A stretch of DNA of 46,373 nt from an uncultured Prevotellaceae bacterium (GTDB lineage: Bacteria > Bacteroidota > Bacteroidia > Bacteroidales > Bacteroidaceae). Shown piece after piece: positions 31,970 to 40,378 of the stretch; the stretch's first letter is position 1, and each line of letters begins with the position of its first letter. Below the pieces are notes generated by a model. The model had not been told where the DNA came from. It was given only the letters and a program-made list of their open reading frames with translations, and searched no databases. Location: the NCBI GenBank assembly GCA_902789415.1, contig CADAOD010000024.1, positions 1,021 through 47,393 of the forward strand. Direction: 5' to 3'. The position numbers were made by a program, and so were the translations under genes.

Positions 31970-34900
31970 ATGAAAAGACTTTCTACATTACTATTTGTAC
32001 TTTTGACAATATCGCTTTCTGTTATGGCTCAGGTTACTACATCTGGTATTACAGGTGTGGTGATGGCTGATGGCGAAGAGGCTATCGGTGCTACCGTTAC
32101 GGCCAAACATGTGCCTTCGGGCTCTATCTATCGTGGTGTTACCAATATCGATGGACACTACACGATTACAGGCATGAAGGCGGGCGGACCTTACGAGGTT
32201 GAGATATCGTATATCGGTTTCCAGACATCGCGTTTTACCGATATCCAGTTGGCCCTGGGTCAGAATGCTGTGGTCGATGCCACGCTGAGCGAGGGCTCAG
32301 AGATGATTCAGGAGATTGTGGTAACAGCTAAGGCCAACAATACCATGCGTAGCGACCGTAGTGGTGCTGTAACCAGCCTGAACGCTAACCAGATGGCTGC
32401 TGTGCCTAATATCGGTCGTTCGATGCTGGATATCATGAAGATGACGCCACAGTCGAGCTCGGCCAGCGGTATGGCTATTGGTGGTGGAAACTACCGCCAG
32501 TCGTATGTTACCATCGATGGTGCCTCGTTCAACGATTCGTTCGGTATGGAACCCAGTCCGCTGCCTGGTGGCGGCACCCCTATCTCGCTCGAGGCACTCG
32601 ACCAGATGACCGTTTCGGTTACCCCTTACGACGTGCGCCAGAGTGGCTTTACCGGTGGTGGCGTGAATGCTGTTACCAAGAGTGGTACCAACACCTTTAA
32701 GGGTATGGCCTATACCTATCTTACCAGTTCCGACCTGAAGGGAAAAAAGATACGTAATGCCGAACTGCCCGTATCCAAGGGGCATAACAGCACCTTTGGC
32801 TTGAGCTTTGGCGGACCGATTATCAAGGATAAACTCTTCTTCTTTGTCAACGGCGAGTACGAGGATAATGTAACGGCAGGCCCATCCGTACAGGCGTATA
32901 ACCGCAGCGACCAGGCCTATTCGGCCATGAACCGTCGCCCCAAGTTAGCCGAGCTCGAGAGTCTGTCCACCTACTTGCAGAAGGCTTACGGCATTACCAC
33001 AGGTCCTTGGCAGGATTACAACCTGAAAACGCCTGCCTATCGCATCTTGGCCCGTATCGACTGGAACATTACCGACGATCATAAGTTTAACATCCGCTTT
33101 ACCAAGTCAAACCGTAAGGAGGCCAATCCTGCTTCGGCTTCGCGCAGTATCGGTAGCAGTCGCGCCAATATTATTTATGGTGGTAACCAGAACTCGTATG
33201 GCAGCAATACCGATTACGGTATGTCGTCGCTCTCAAGCCACTATATGACCGAGTTCCGCTTTACGTCGGTAGCCGCCGAGTTGAACAGCAAGTTCGGTAA
33301 GCTGAATAACACCCTGCGTGGCACCTACTCGTATCAGGATCAGCCCCGTAGTAACGAGTATGGCGTTGATGTGCCTGTGGTTGAGATTGTGATGGACGAT
33401 GGTCAGAACCATTATCCTTACTGGGCGCTTACCGGCGATTTGTTTACTTACGGCAATGTGGCCAAGACAAAGAACACGGTGATTACCGACGAGATGAACA
33501 TCCAGTTGGGTAAGCACAACCTGTTTGGCGGTCTGCAGTACGAGCATAATTGGGCGGCTAACGGCTATGCCCAGGCTGGTGCTGGCTATTATGCCTTCCA
33601 GGCCAGTCAGGACGAGATAGATATGGCCATCCTGAACAACGACTGGAGCCCGATTTTTGCCAAAGATCACACCCGCCTGTTTGGTATCACCTTCGGCAAC
33701 GGCACTAATCACGATCAGTTTGTGGCCAAGATGAGCACCAACCAGTGGTCGCTCTACCTGCAGGACAACTGGAGCATCTCCGATCGCTTCCGCATGTCGT
33801 TAGGCTTACGCTTCGAACTGCCATCTTATCCCGATTTGAAGGATAATTTCAACGAGGCGTATTATAAACTAGGCGATTTGCCAGAAGGTGATCCAAACTA
33901 TTTCGGTGGGCAGCATTTCCGCACCGATAACGTGCCCGATGCCCGCATCTCGATATCACCTCGTGTGGGCTTCAACTGGGATATCACAGGTAATCGCAAC
34001 CTTATCCTGCGTGGTGGTTCGGGCCTCTTCATCGGTCGCCTGCCGTTTGTATGGCTCATCTCGGCTGTAGGCAACTCGGGTATGGGTCAAACCTCGTATA
34101 TCGCCTCGCAAAAGAACCCAGAAGGGATTCCTACTTTCACCACAAGTCAGGCACAAATGTTGCAGCAGATAAATGCCGAAAGTAAGATTTCGATACCCAG
34201 CAGTCCTACTATCCTGAGCAACGATTTGCGCATGCCCAAAACGTGGAAAACATCGTTGGCGCTCGATGCTAAGTTGCCTGGCGATATCGACTTTACCATC
34301 GAGGGTATCTACAACCGCGATATCAACCCCGTGGTAGTAGCTAATCGCGATATCTACTGGGATGGCACCTCTACTATCGACTTAGGTCATGGCGATGTGC
34401 GCCACAAGATGTCGTACTATAACCCTAACTATTCCGCTTATGTGCTCGAGAATGCCGGCTCAAAGGCTTACTATCTGTCGCTCAGCGCCCAGCTGCGTAA
34501 AAAGTTCGACTTTGGTCTCGACCTCTCGGCCAGCTATACCATCTCAAAGTCGAAAACCTATACCGATGGTATCGGCAACCAGGTGGCTTCGGCCTATAAC
34601 AACTACCGCTACTCGGTTAATGCCGTTAATGATAACGAGTTAGGCTATGCTACCTTTGTGGCGCCTAACCGTCTGTTGCTCTCTGCCAGCTACGAGCTTA
34701 AGGAGGGAAAGAATAACACCTCGCGCTTCTCGCTCCTGTACGATGGCTACCAGTATGGTTTCCACACCGAGTTTGGCTTTAATCGTTACAGCTATATCTT
34801 CTCGTCGAATGTTAACAGCGATGCTTTGGCACCTGCCAACCTGATTTATGTGCCCGCCTCGCGCCAGGAGCTGGATAGCTGGGATTTTGCTGAGAGTACC

Positions 34901-35317
34901 TATGGTACCAACCATCAGGTTTATACCGCCGATATGCAGCGCGACGATTTCTGGGCCTATATCCAGCAGGATGATTACCTGAAGAATCGTACTGGCAAGT
35001 ACGCCGAGCGTGGTGGCGCCAAAATGCCTTGGCACCATCAGATCGACTTTAAGTTCCAGCACGATATCAGTATGCTTTGTGGCAAAACCAGGCACACCTT
35101 GCAGTTAGGTGTCGATATCCTGAATCTGCCCAATTTCCTTAACAACAAGTGGGGACTCTTTAAGCAGGTTACCGAAACGTCGCTGCTCTCGTACAGCAAG
35201 GGTAAATACACCTATAACACCGTTAATGGCGAGCGCCATCTGCACACCTATTCCGATTTCTTAGGTCTGCAGTCAACGTATCAGATTATGTTTACCATTC
35301 GTTATCTGTTTAATTAA
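31970..35317 (+). CDS. Oar-like TonB-dependent outer-membrane receptor (second copy)
   Basis: 1115 residues from ATG 31970, which begins the signal peptide MKRLSTLLFVLLTISLSVMAQ; a GTG 24 bases upstream lies too close to the -7 box. The domain order is as in the first copy: CarboxypepD_reg (about 25-105), plug (about 115-235; SYVTIDGASFNDSFGMEPSP, SGFTGGGVNAVTKSGTN), barrel to the C-terminal IRYLFN. It has its own promoter and terminator. The two receptors are clear paralogues but far from identical. This one uses more C-ending codons (GCC, GGC, CGC), suggesting a different expression level or history. Ligand unknown; the neighbouring nuclease points to nucleic-acid products. Confidence 0.9.
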   Translation: MKRLSTLLFVLLTISLSVMAQVTTSGITGVVMADGEEAIGATVTAKHVPSGSIYRGVTNIDGHYTITGMKAGGPYEVEISYIGFQTSRFTDIQLALGQNAVVDATLSEGSEMIQEIVVTAKANNTMRSDRSGAVTSLNANQMAAVPNIGRSMLDIMKMTPQSSSASGMAIGGGNYRQSYVTIDGASFNDSFGMEPSPLPGGGTPISLEALDQMTVSVTPYDVRQSGFTGGGVNAVTKSGTNTFKGMAYTYLTSSDLKGKKIRNAELPVSKGHNSTFGLSFGGPIIKDKLFFFVNGEYEDNVTAGPSVQAYNRSDQAYSAMNRRPKLAELESLSTYLQKAYGITTGPWQDYNLKTPAYRILARIDWNITDDHKFNIRFTKSNRKEANPASASRSIGSSRANIIYGGNQNSYGSNTDYGMSSLSSHYMTEFRFTSVAAELNSKFGKLNNTLRGTYSYQDQPRSNEYGVDVPVVEIVMDDGQNHYPYWALTGDLFTYGNVAKTKNTVITDEMNIQLGKHNLFGGLQYEHNWAANGYAQAGAGYYAFQASQDEIDMAILNNDWSPIFAKDHTRLFGITFGNGTNHDQFVAKMSTNQWSLYLQDNWSISDRFRMSLGLRFELPSYPDLKDNFNEAYYKLGDLPEGDPNYFGGQHFRTDNVPDARISISPRVGFNWDITGNRNLILRGGSGLFIGRLPFVWLISAVGNSGMGQTSYIASQKNPEGIPTFTTSQAQMLQQINAESKISIPSSPTILSNDLRMPKTWKTSLALDAKLPGDIDFTIEGIYNRDINPVVVANRDIYWDGTSTIDLGHGDVRHKMSYYNPNYSAYVLENAGSKAYYLSLSAQLRKKFDFGLDLSASYTISKSKTYTDGIGNQVASAYNNYRYSVNAVNDNELGYATFVAPNRLLLSASYELKEGKNNTSRFSLLYDGYQYGFHTEFGFNRYSYIFSSNVNSDALAPANLIYVPASRQELDSWDFAESTYGTNHQVYTADMQRDDFWAYIQQDDYLKNRTGKYAERGGAKMPWHHQIDFKFQHDISMLCGKTRHTLQLGVDILNLPNFLNNKWGLFKQVTETSLLSYSKGKYTYNTVNGERHLHTYSDFLGLQSTYQIMFTIRYLFN

Positions 35318-35327
35318 TAGAGATTAA

Positions 35328-35352
35328 TCCTCGCCAAAAGGCGGGGGTTTTC
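35328..35352 (+). terminator. Terminator after the second receptor gene
   Basis: CCTCGCC (35329-35335), loop AAAA, GGCGGGG (35340-35346) form a GC-rich 7-bp stem with one T-G pair, followed by TTTTCT. Confidence 0.85.
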
Positions 35353-35370
35353 TATGATTTTATGTTAATT

Positions 35371-35400
35371 ATCAACTTTCAATTCTCAATTATCAATTTA
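35371..35400. repeat. Short TCAATT-type spacer repeat
   Basis: Degenerate tandem units of the type (A/T)TCAA(C/T)TnTCAATT fill the region just before the glyS promoter. They are related to 12531-12554. Confidence 0.5.
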
Positions 35401-35406
35401 TTTGTG

Positions 35407-35414
35407 TAACTTTG
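35407..35414 (+). promoter_or_regulatory. -7 element of glyS
   Basis: TAACTTTG fits TAnnTTTG, 51 bases before the ATG at 35466. The -33 position falls in the AT-rich repeat and has no TTTG. Confidence 0.6.
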
Positions 35415-35465
35415 CAGCCAAATTATATAATTGTAGAAAGGTAAAAAAATAAAATATTTAAAAAG

Positions 35466-36966
35466 ATGGCACAAGAAGATGTATTTAAGAAAATCGTAAG
35501 CCACTGCAAGGAGTATGGCTTTGTATTCCCCTCAAGTGAGATTTACGATGGTTTAGGAGCCGTTTACGATTACCTGGTGGAAGGCTATGACGATGCTTCA
35601 CGAGAACATCGTTGGTATCGATAGTGCCATCTTTATGCACCCCACCATTTGGAAGGCATCAGGACACGTTGATGCTTTCAACGATCCCTTGATCGACAAC
35701 CGCGACTCAAAGAAGCGTTACCGCGCCGACGTTCTCATCGAGGATCAGATTGCCAAGTACGACGAGAAGATCCAGAAGGAAGTTGAGAAGGCCCGCAAGC
35801 GTTTTGGCGACAGCTTCGACGAGGCTAAGTATATGGAAACCAGCGAGCGCGTAAAGGAGACCAAGGAGAAGCGCGATGCTCTGCACGCCCGTTATGCCGA
35901 GGCTATGCAGGGTCCCGATCTCGAGGCTCTCAAGCAGATCATCCTCGACGAGGAGATTGTTGATCCTATCAGCGGTACTAAGAACTGGACCGACGTTCGT
36001 CAGTTCAACCTGATGTTCGCTACCGAGATGGGTGCCAGCGCCGATGCCTCAATGAAGGTTTACCTGCGTCCTGAGACTGCTCAGGGTATCTTCGTTAACT
36101 ACCTGAACGTACAGAAGACCGGTCGTATGAAGATTCCTTTCGGTATCGCTCAGATTGGTAAGGCTTTCCGTAACGAGATTGTAGCCCGTCAGTTCATCTT
36201 CCGTATGCGCGAGTTCGAGCAGATGGAGATGCAGTTCTTTGTAGCTCCTGGTACCGAGCTCGAGTGGTTCCCCAAGTGGAAGGAAACCCGTATGAAGTGG
36301 CACCAGGCTCTGGGCTTCGGCGCCGAGAACTATCGTTTCCACGACCACGAAAAGTTGGCTCACTATGCTAATGCAGCTACCGATATTGAGTTCAAGATGC
36401 CATTCGGCTTCAAGGAGGTTGAGGGTATCCACTCTCGTACCAACTTTGACCTGAGTCAGCACGAGAAGTTCTCTGGTAAGAGCATCAAGTACTTCGATCC
36501 TCAGACCAACGAGAGCTATACTCCATATGTTATCGAGACCTCAATCGGTGTCGATCGTATGTTCCTCAGCATCATGTGCCACGCTTTCGAGGAGGAGAAG
36601 CTCGAGAATGGCGAGACACGTACCGTACTCAAGTTGCCCGCAGCCCTCGCACCAGTTAAGTGTGCCGTTATGCCTCTGGTTAAGAAGGACGGTCTGCCCG
36701 AGAAGGCACGCGAGATTATCGACCAGCTGAAGTTCCACTTCAACTGTCAGTACGACGAGAAGGATTCTATCGGTAAGCGTTATCGCCGTCAGGATGCCAT
36801 TGGTACTCCTTACTGCGTAACCGTCGATCACGACACCCTCACCGATGGTAAGGTAACTCTGCGTTTCCGCGACACCATGGAGCAGGAGCGTGTAAACATC
36901 AGCGATCTTAATGCTATCATCGAGGATAAGGTTAGCATCGCATCATTGCTTAAGAAGCTTCAGTAA
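35466..36966 (+). pseudogene. glyS: Glycyl-tRNA synthetase gene with frame-breaking deletion
   Basis: The natural start is ATG 35466 (MAQEDVFKKIVSHCKEYGFV...GAVYDY), but that frame ends after 52 codons at TAG 35622-35624. The rest of the enzyme continues in another frame from TGG 35575 (WWKAMTMLHENIVGIDSAIF...) to 36966; the first ATG there is 35587, giving a 459-residue reading. Between YDY and WWK the family normally has about 14 residues (GQNGVELKNNIKQY-like). Here they are missing, with one base left over, which implies a loss of about 41 bases at 35573/35574. Everything downstream is intact, including the class II motifs (FRNEIVARQFIFRMREFEQME, IETSIGVDRMFLSIM) and the anticodon domain. 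The enzyme is essential, so this is either a sequence/assembly error or a real lesion compensated elsewhere. Confidence 0.85.
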
Positions 36967-36969
36967 ACA

Positions 36970-37566
36970 ATGAAGAATTTAAAATACTTATGGCTCGCTT
37001 TGATACTGTTCCCACTTGTGGGGATAGTATCATCGTGCAGCGACGATGAGAGCGAAGAGGGCGAGTTCGACAACTGGCAGGCTAAGAACGAGGCTGCTAT
37101 TGCCGAGTGGGCTGTTAACTCAAGTTACACCAAAATCCTCACCTACAGTATGAATGCCGACGCATCCGATATCAAGAATTCCGACTATATCTATGTCGAG
37201 GTTCTCGAGGAGGGTGATGGCACCGAGTCGCCACTCTATACCGACACCTGTCGTGTGGCTTATCGCGGTCATTACATCCCCACCAAGTCGTACACCGATG
37301 GTTATGTGTTTGATCAGACCTACTTAGGCGATTTTGATTGGAGCACAGCCGGTACCTACGATGGTCAGTCATGGGTCGAAGGCTTTTCTACCGCCCTGCA
37401 GCACATGCACAAAGGCGACCGTTGGCGCATCCGTATCCCTTACACATTGGGTTATGGCGCCAGTGGTAGCAGCAGCATCACAGGCTACGCCAACCTGGTG
37501 TTCGAGGTGGCACTCTACGACTTCTGGCACCCCGGCGAAACCCGTCCCGCGTTCAAGTCGCGCTAA
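36970..37566 (+). CDS. FKBP-type peptidyl-prolyl isomerase-like lipoprotein
   Basis: 198 residues. The leader MKNLKYLWLALILFPLVGIVSSC carries a lipobox (Cys23), followed by acidic SDDESEEGE, typical of surface-exposed lipoproteins in this phylum. The FKBP fold covers about 95-190 (CRVAYRGHYIPTKSYTDGYVFDQTYLGD..., WVEGFSTALQHMHKGDRWRIRIPYTLGYGASG). It differs from the tandem trio in having no FkpA-type helical dimer domain of comparable length. Start is 3 bases after the glyS stop, so it is probably on the glyS transcript. Confidence 0.88.
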   Translation: MKNLKYLWLALILFPLVGIVSSCSDDESEEGEFDNWQAKNEAAIAEWAVNSSYTKILTYSMNADASDIKNSDYIYVEVLEEGDGTESPLYTDTCRVAYRGHYIPTKSYTDGYVFDQTYLGDFDWSTAGTYDGQSWVEGFSTALQHMHKGDRWRIRIPYTLGYGASGSSSITGYANLVFEVALYDFWHPGETRPAFKSR

Positions 37567-37599
37567 GAATAACAAGACCCTTTATAAAATCCATTGCCT

Positions 37600-38436
37600 A
37601 TGCCTAAATACGCCGATTACATTAAACGCATCGAGATCGACTCGCTTTGGAGCGGGAAGAAACATATTGTGTGGGAGCTTAACCGTCAGGTTAACATCCT
37701 GAGTGGTACTAACGGTCAAGGCAAAAGTACCATCCTGAATAAGGTGGTAAAAGGCCTGATTGCCGGTGGTGAGTTCCCCTCGCACATGCTCAAGGGCGTT
37801 CACCTTGATGTGGTGCCCGAGGATGCCAAGTGGATACGTTATGATATGATCCGCTCGCTCGATACCAACCTGCAACAGGCGTTGGCCGAGGGCGAAGGTT
37901 TCCTCCGTCAGGCCTTTTCGGCGTTGGCTGGTGTTGGTGGCGGTTCGCTGCTCGATATCCAGCTTTACAACCTGCAGCGCAAGTACCTTGATTATCAGGT
38001 AAACATAGGCAATCGCATTATCGAGAAGTTGCAGAGCGGCGATACCGATGCCGCTCAGCAGCTTTCGCAAAAAAAATCACGTTTCCAGGACATTGTAGAT
38101 GACCTGTTCCGCGAAACGGGCAAAAAGATTATCCGCACCGAGAACGAACTGCGATTCACCCAGATAGGCGAGGTGCTGTTGCCCTATCAGCTGTCGAGTG
38201 GCGAAAAGCAGATGCTCATTATCCTGCTCACCGTACTGGTCGAGGATAACCAGCCTTACGTGCTGTTTATGGACGAGCCCGAGGTATCGCTCCATCTCGA
38301 ATGGCAGAAGCGCTTGGTTGATCTCTGTGTAGAGCTTAATCCCAACGTACAGATTATCCTTACCACCCATTCGCCTGCCATTGTTATGAATGGCTGGGTT
38401 GATGCCGTTACCGAAGTAAGCGATATAACGGTTTAG
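37600..38436 (+). CDS. ABC/AAA-type ATPase paired with DUF4435 (AriA-like candidate)
   Basis: 278 residues from ATG 37600; a TTG two codons upstream is the alternative. It is a single ABC-type ATPase domain of the OLD/RecF/AAA_15-AAA_21 kind: Walker A GTNGQGKST (36-44), an inserted helical arm (about 80-185), signature LSSGEKQ (198-204), Walker B VLFMDEP (221-227) and H-loop TTHSP (His257). There is no nuclease domain of its own. A DUF4435 gene follows after 30 bases. An ATPase plus DUF4435 is the architecture of the PARIS anti-phage system (AriA + AriB). This ATPase appears shorter than described AriA proteins, so I call it PARIS-like only. A core DNA- or RNA-related role is the alternative. 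Confidence 0.75.
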   Translation: MPKYADYIKRIEIDSLWSGKKHIVWELNRQVNILSGTNGQGKSTILNKVVKGLIAGGEFPSHMLKGVHLDVVPEDAKWIRYDMIRSLDTNLQQALAEGEGFLRQAFSALAGVGGGSLLDIQLYNLQRKYLDYQVNIGNRIIEKLQSGDTDAAQQLSQKKSRFQDIVDDLFRETGKKIIRTENELRFTQIGEVLLPYQLSSGEKQMLIILLTVLVEDNQPYVLFMDEPEVSLHLEWQKRLVDLCVELNPNVQIILTTHSPAIVMNGWVDAVTEVSDITV

Positions 38437-38466
38437 TTGATAGTTGACAGTTGATAGTTGACAGTT
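38437..38466. repeat. Tandem 14-bp repeat between the ATPase and DUF4435 genes
   Basis: Two perfect copies of TTGATAGTTGACAG (38437-38450, 38451-38464) plus TT fill the whole spacer between the two genes, ending directly at the ATG (38467). The repeat also supplies a false TTG start at 38458. Copy-number change here would alter the spacing of the two coupled genes. Confidence 0.85.
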
Positions 38467-39477
38467 ATGCCAAGCAGGCTTAAGGATAATCTCAATAGCC
38501 GGTATTTCGAGGCGGCCAATGCGCTTACCTCAAAAAAGGCGCGACGCAGGATAGTGGCCTACGTCGAGAGCTACGATGATATCTACTTCTGGCGCACCGT
38601 TCTTAGCGAGTTCGAGAATGATAAGCGCTACTTCGAGGTCATGCTGCCCTCCAAAATCAATCTCACCCGTGGCAAAAAGTCGGTCCTCATGAACTTTATC
38701 GACGATCAGGACGGCGACATCTTAGGGCGCGATATGATTGCCTGCGTTGATGCCGATTACGACTATCTGATGCAGGGCCGCACCCACCAGTCGCAGCGCA
38801 TCCTGAACAGTCCGTATGTGTTCCACACCTACGTGTATGCCATCGAGAATTTTCAGTGTTACGCCCCTTCGCTGCATAATGTATGCGTATCGGTAACGCT
38901 CAACGATCATCGCATCTTCGATTTCCGCGATTATTTCCAGCAGTTCTCCGAGGCCATTTTCCCGCTGTTTGTGTGGAGTGTCATGGTGTATCGCAATGGC
39001 AACTACCAACGGTTCTCTATCACCGACTTCTGCCGTATAGCCGACCCGGGTGGTTTCAGTGTGCAGAATCCCGCTGCCTCTATCAACAACGTCCGTCGTA
39101 AGGTGCGCACTAAAATCAACGAGTTGCAGCGCCAGTTCCCCGATGCCAAGGATGAATATCTGCGCACCAAGGCCGATATCATCGCCTTAGGCGTAACACC
39201 GCAGACCACCTATCTGTATATACAGGGTCATCACTTGTTCGATACCGTTGTATCGCCCATCCTGTCAAAGGTGTGCAACCTGTTGCGCCAGGAGCGCCAG
39301 AACGAAATCTATCATGCCACAGCCCATCGTACGCAGAAGCGAAACGAAATGTCCTGCTACGAAAACTCGCTGCAGGACATTAAAACCATGCTCAAGAAAA
39401 ACACGGGCTATATGACCTCTGAGCCCTTCCGTCGTCTCCAAGACGACATCCACCGTTACTTAGACGAAAGTCTCTAA
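38467..39477 (+). CDS. DUF4435 (TOPRIM-like) protein, AriB-like candidate effector
   Basis: 336 residues from ATG 38467; the TTG at 38458 lies in the tandem repeat. The DUF4435 N-terminal half shows the acidic pattern of a TOPRIM nuclease fold: Glu34 in RRIVAYVESYDDIYFW, then Asp95, Asp97 and Asp99 in IACVDADYDYL. AYAIENFQC-like sequence (VYAIENFQCYAP) is another typical DUF4435 stretch. In PARIS, the DUF4435 protein AriB is the toxic nuclease released by AriA. The matching motifs make nuclease activity possible here. It ends in an 18-base overlap with the convergent manA gene. Confidence 0.8.
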   Translation: MPSRLKDNLNSRYFEAANALTSKKARRRIVAYVESYDDIYFWRTVLSEFENDKRYFEVMLPSKINLTRGKKSVLMNFIDDQDGDILGRDMIACVDADYDYLMQGRTHQSQRILNSPYVFHTYVYAIENFQCYAPSLHNVCVSVTLNDHRIFDFRDYFQQFSEAIFPLFVWSVMVYRNGNYQRFSITDFCRIADPGGFSVQNPAASINNVRRKVRTKINELQRQFPDAKDEYLRTKADIIALGVTPQTTYLYIQGHHLFDTVVSPILSKVCNLLRQERQNEIYHATAHRTQKRNEMSCYENSLQDIKTMLKKNTGYMTSEPFRRLQDDIHRYLDESL

Positions 39478-39498
39478 GAATTTGACGGTTCCTTCGAT
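39452..39498. terminator. Hairpin at the convergent DUF4435/manA overlap
   Basis: AGAC-GAAA-GTCT (39462-39473) forms a 4-bp stem closed by a GNRA tetraloop. It is extended by TT/AA pairs with a bulge and by ACCGT/ACGGT arms further out. It lies inside the last codons of both genes. It could stop transcription in both directions, though there is no T-run. Confidence 0.3.
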
Positions 39499-40362
39499 TT
39501 TTACTTCGGCGGTAGAGGCGGGCAGTAGGATGGTGTCGCCCATCTTAAAGGTATTTTCCTGTCCGGCGGCCTTGATGGTGCCTTCGCCCTTTACGGCTAT
39601 CAGGATTACAAACGAGTCAAGCTCGGTGTAGTCCAGCGTCATGGGCTCAGTCAGGTCGTAAACCGCAGTGGTAAAATAGGGGCATGATGCCACCTGTACA
39701 CCCTCGTTCTGGGTGCGTTCGTACTCAGTGCGATAGTTAGGCAGTACTGTGTAGTCGATGCTCTCGGCAGCCAGTTCGGTGTGCAGCTCGCGGTAGTTAC
39801 CGTTCTTATCCTTACGCTTATAGTCGTAAATGCGGTAGGTCACGTCGCTTGTCTGTTGTATCTCAGCCACACGGCAACCAGCGCCAATGGCATGTATGCG
39901 TCCGGCAGGAATAAAGAATACGTCGCCCTCGCTCACCTCGTAGCGTGCCAAAGCATCCGTAATCGTATCGTTCTCTACCATCTGCTTGTACTGCTCGGGT
40001 GTAATCTGCTGCTTCAGACCGTTGTATAACTGTGCGCCTGGTTCACACTCAAGGGCATACCACATCTCCGTTTTACCACGTGTTTTGCCCTGTCGGTGGG
40101 CAATCTCATCGGTGGGGTGTACCTGTATGCTCAGGTCCTGGTGCGCATCAATAAACTTAATCAGCAAGGGGAACTCATCGCCAAAACGCTCGTAGTTCTC
40201 CTGGCCCACCAGCTCAGCTTTCAGCTCGTGTACCAACTCGTTCAGGCTCTTACCTTTGTACTCGCCCTCGCTCACAATGGTCTCGTTGTCCTTAACGCCC
40301 GAGATCTCCCAGCTTTCGCTGCCCCAAATCAGCTGCTTCAGCAGCGGTTCAAATTTTATCAT
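39460..40362 (-). CDS. manA: Class I mannose-6-phosphate isomerase
   Basis: 300 residues, the short form usual in Bacteroidetes. It interconverts mannose 6-phosphate and fructose 6-phosphate, feeding GDP-mannose/fucose synthesis or mannose use. LIWGSESWEIS, the zinc-binding SIQVHPTDEIA and KTEMWYALE, and the active-site FIPAGRIHAIGAG are present. It starts 16 bases after the trkH stop, so it is the last gene of the dxs-trkA-trkH-manA run. The final 18 bases overlap the convergent DUF4435 gene. Confidence 0.95.
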   Translation of the reverse strand: MIKFEPLLKQLIWGSESWEISGVKDNETIVSEGEYKGKSLNELVHELKAELVGQENYERFGDEFPLLIKFIDAHQDLSIQVHPTDEIAHRQGKTRGKTEMWYALECEPGAQLYNGLKQQITPEQYKQMVENDTITDALARYEVSEGDVFFIPAGRIHAIGAGCRVAEIQQTSDVTYRIYDYKRKDKNGNYRELHTELAAESIDYTVLPNYRTEYERTQNEGVQVASCPYFTTAVYDLTEPMTLDYTELDSFVILIAVKGEGTIKAAGQENTFKMGDTILLPASTAEVKIEGTVKFLETFV

Positions 40363-40378
40363 AGTAGTTATAGTATTA

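Noticed and set aside
35587-36966. Reading glyS as a normal 459-residue gene starting at ATG 35587
   Set aside because: This ATG is an internal Met. The true N-terminus (MAQEDVFKKIV...) with its promoter lies upstream in another frame, so the gene is broken rather than short.
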